Positions 5,078-5,324 of a stretch of DNA of 5,324 bases are shown one piece after another (position 1 is the first letter of the stretch; every line of letters begins with the position of its first letter). The notes below the pieces were generated by a model. The model worked only from the letters and a program-made list of their open reading frames with translations. It was not told where the DNA came from and searched no databases. The stretch is from Lonsdalea quercina subsp. quercina (GTDB lineage Bacteria; Pseudomonadota; Gammaproteobacteria; Enterobacterales; Enterobacteriaceae), in NCBI RefSeq assembly GCF_000688655.1, contig NZ_JIBO01000007.1, forward strand, positions 119,447 through 124,770. Direction: 5' to 3'. The position numbers and the translations under genes are program-made.

Positions 5078-5324
5078 ATGTCGCCACATGAAGATAATTT
5101 TCGACAACGCGTGTTCCAGGTCATCGCGGCGGTCCCTTTTGGTCAAGTCACAACCTACGGAGACATCGCGCTTTTAGCCGGCTCGCCCCGCGCTGCGCGC
5201 CAAGTCGGCGCTATATTGCGTAATCTGCCTGAAGGAACCGCGCTCCCCTGGCACCGTGTGATTAATCGAAAAGGCCAGCTATCGTTGACGGGCCCCGATT
5301 ACCAGCGCCAAAAGCTGGCGCTGG
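5078..5324 (+). CDS. atl: Alkyltransferase-like protein Atl (YbaZ), 3'-truncated by window
   Basis: DNA-binding repair protein related to the C-terminal domain of O6-alkylguanine-DNA alkyltransferase. It flips alkylated guanine but cannot transfer the alkyl group, and is thought to flag bulky O6 lesions for nucleotide excision repair. Visible: FRQRVFQVIAAVPFGQVTTY with the base-flipping Tyr27, then GSPRAARQVG with the Arg finger (Arg41), then PWHRV. Trp58 (codon 5249-5251) replaces the acceptor Cys of PCHRV in true transferases, the hallmark of ATL proteins. It then reads NRKGQLSLTGPDYQRQKLAL to the window edge; about 25 residues are probably missing. ATG 5078 follows AGGAG (5060-5064) with a long 13-nt spacer. 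The in-frame ATG at 5051 has no Shine-Dalgarno, and the frame closes upstream at TGA 5024-5026, so the start is one of these two. Divergent from ffs. Confidence 0.92.
   Translation, partial: MSPHEDNFRQRVFQVIAAVPFGQVTTYGDIALLAGSPRAARQVGAILRNLPEGTALPWHRVINRKGQLSLTGPDYQRQKLAL

Noticed and set aside
1..5324. CRISPR array, tRNA, prophage or insertion sequence
   Set aside because: No regularly spaced repeats, tRNA fold, transposase or integrase frames are visible on either strand.

Overview
The window is enterobacterial chromosome of the order Enterobacterales. Hha is the short 67-residue form seen in Yersinia YmoA and in soft-rot bacteria, and the zinc-free ribosomal protein pair lies between acrB and tomB, unlike E. 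coli K-12 where it is far away. Together with the protein sequences this points to a Pectobacteriaceae- or Yersiniaceae-like genome (Dickeya, Pectobacterium, Brenneria or Lonsdalea are possible). The genus is inferred from memory of these families, not proven.

Layout: (1) 1-2662, the last ~886 codons of acrB, the inner-membrane RND multidrug pump, closed by a strong intrinsic terminator. (2) 2741-3218, a Zur-type operator followed by rpmE2-rpmJ2, the cysteine-depleted L31 and L36 paralogues that replace the zinc-binding versions during zinc starvation. (3) 3219-3842, about 620 bp with no recognisable gene. It holds two abutting perfect hairpins that look like a dispersed repeat, then an extended -10 promoter and a ~170-nt leader with short ORFs. 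(4) 3843-4468, tomB-hha, the biofilm/H-NS-associated antitoxin-toxin pair, followed by a moderate terminator. (5) 4469-4808, AT-rich and without a visible gene. (6) 4809-4981 on the minus strand, ffs (4.5S RNA of the signal recognition particle) with a good promoter and a processed 5' leader. (7) 5078-5324, the 5' part of atl, an alkyltransferase-like DNA repair protein, cut by the window edge.

The protein and RNA genes are all members of known families. I see no evidence for a wholly new system. The least explained parts are the tandem-hairpin element at 3373-3416, the 31-codon ORF that overlaps the rpmJ2 stop codon, and the long tomB leader with its uORFs. Functionally the window combines drug efflux, zinc-sparing ribosome remodelling, biofilm/nucleoid regulation, membrane protein targeting and DNA repair. 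These are separate transcription units, not one pathway.
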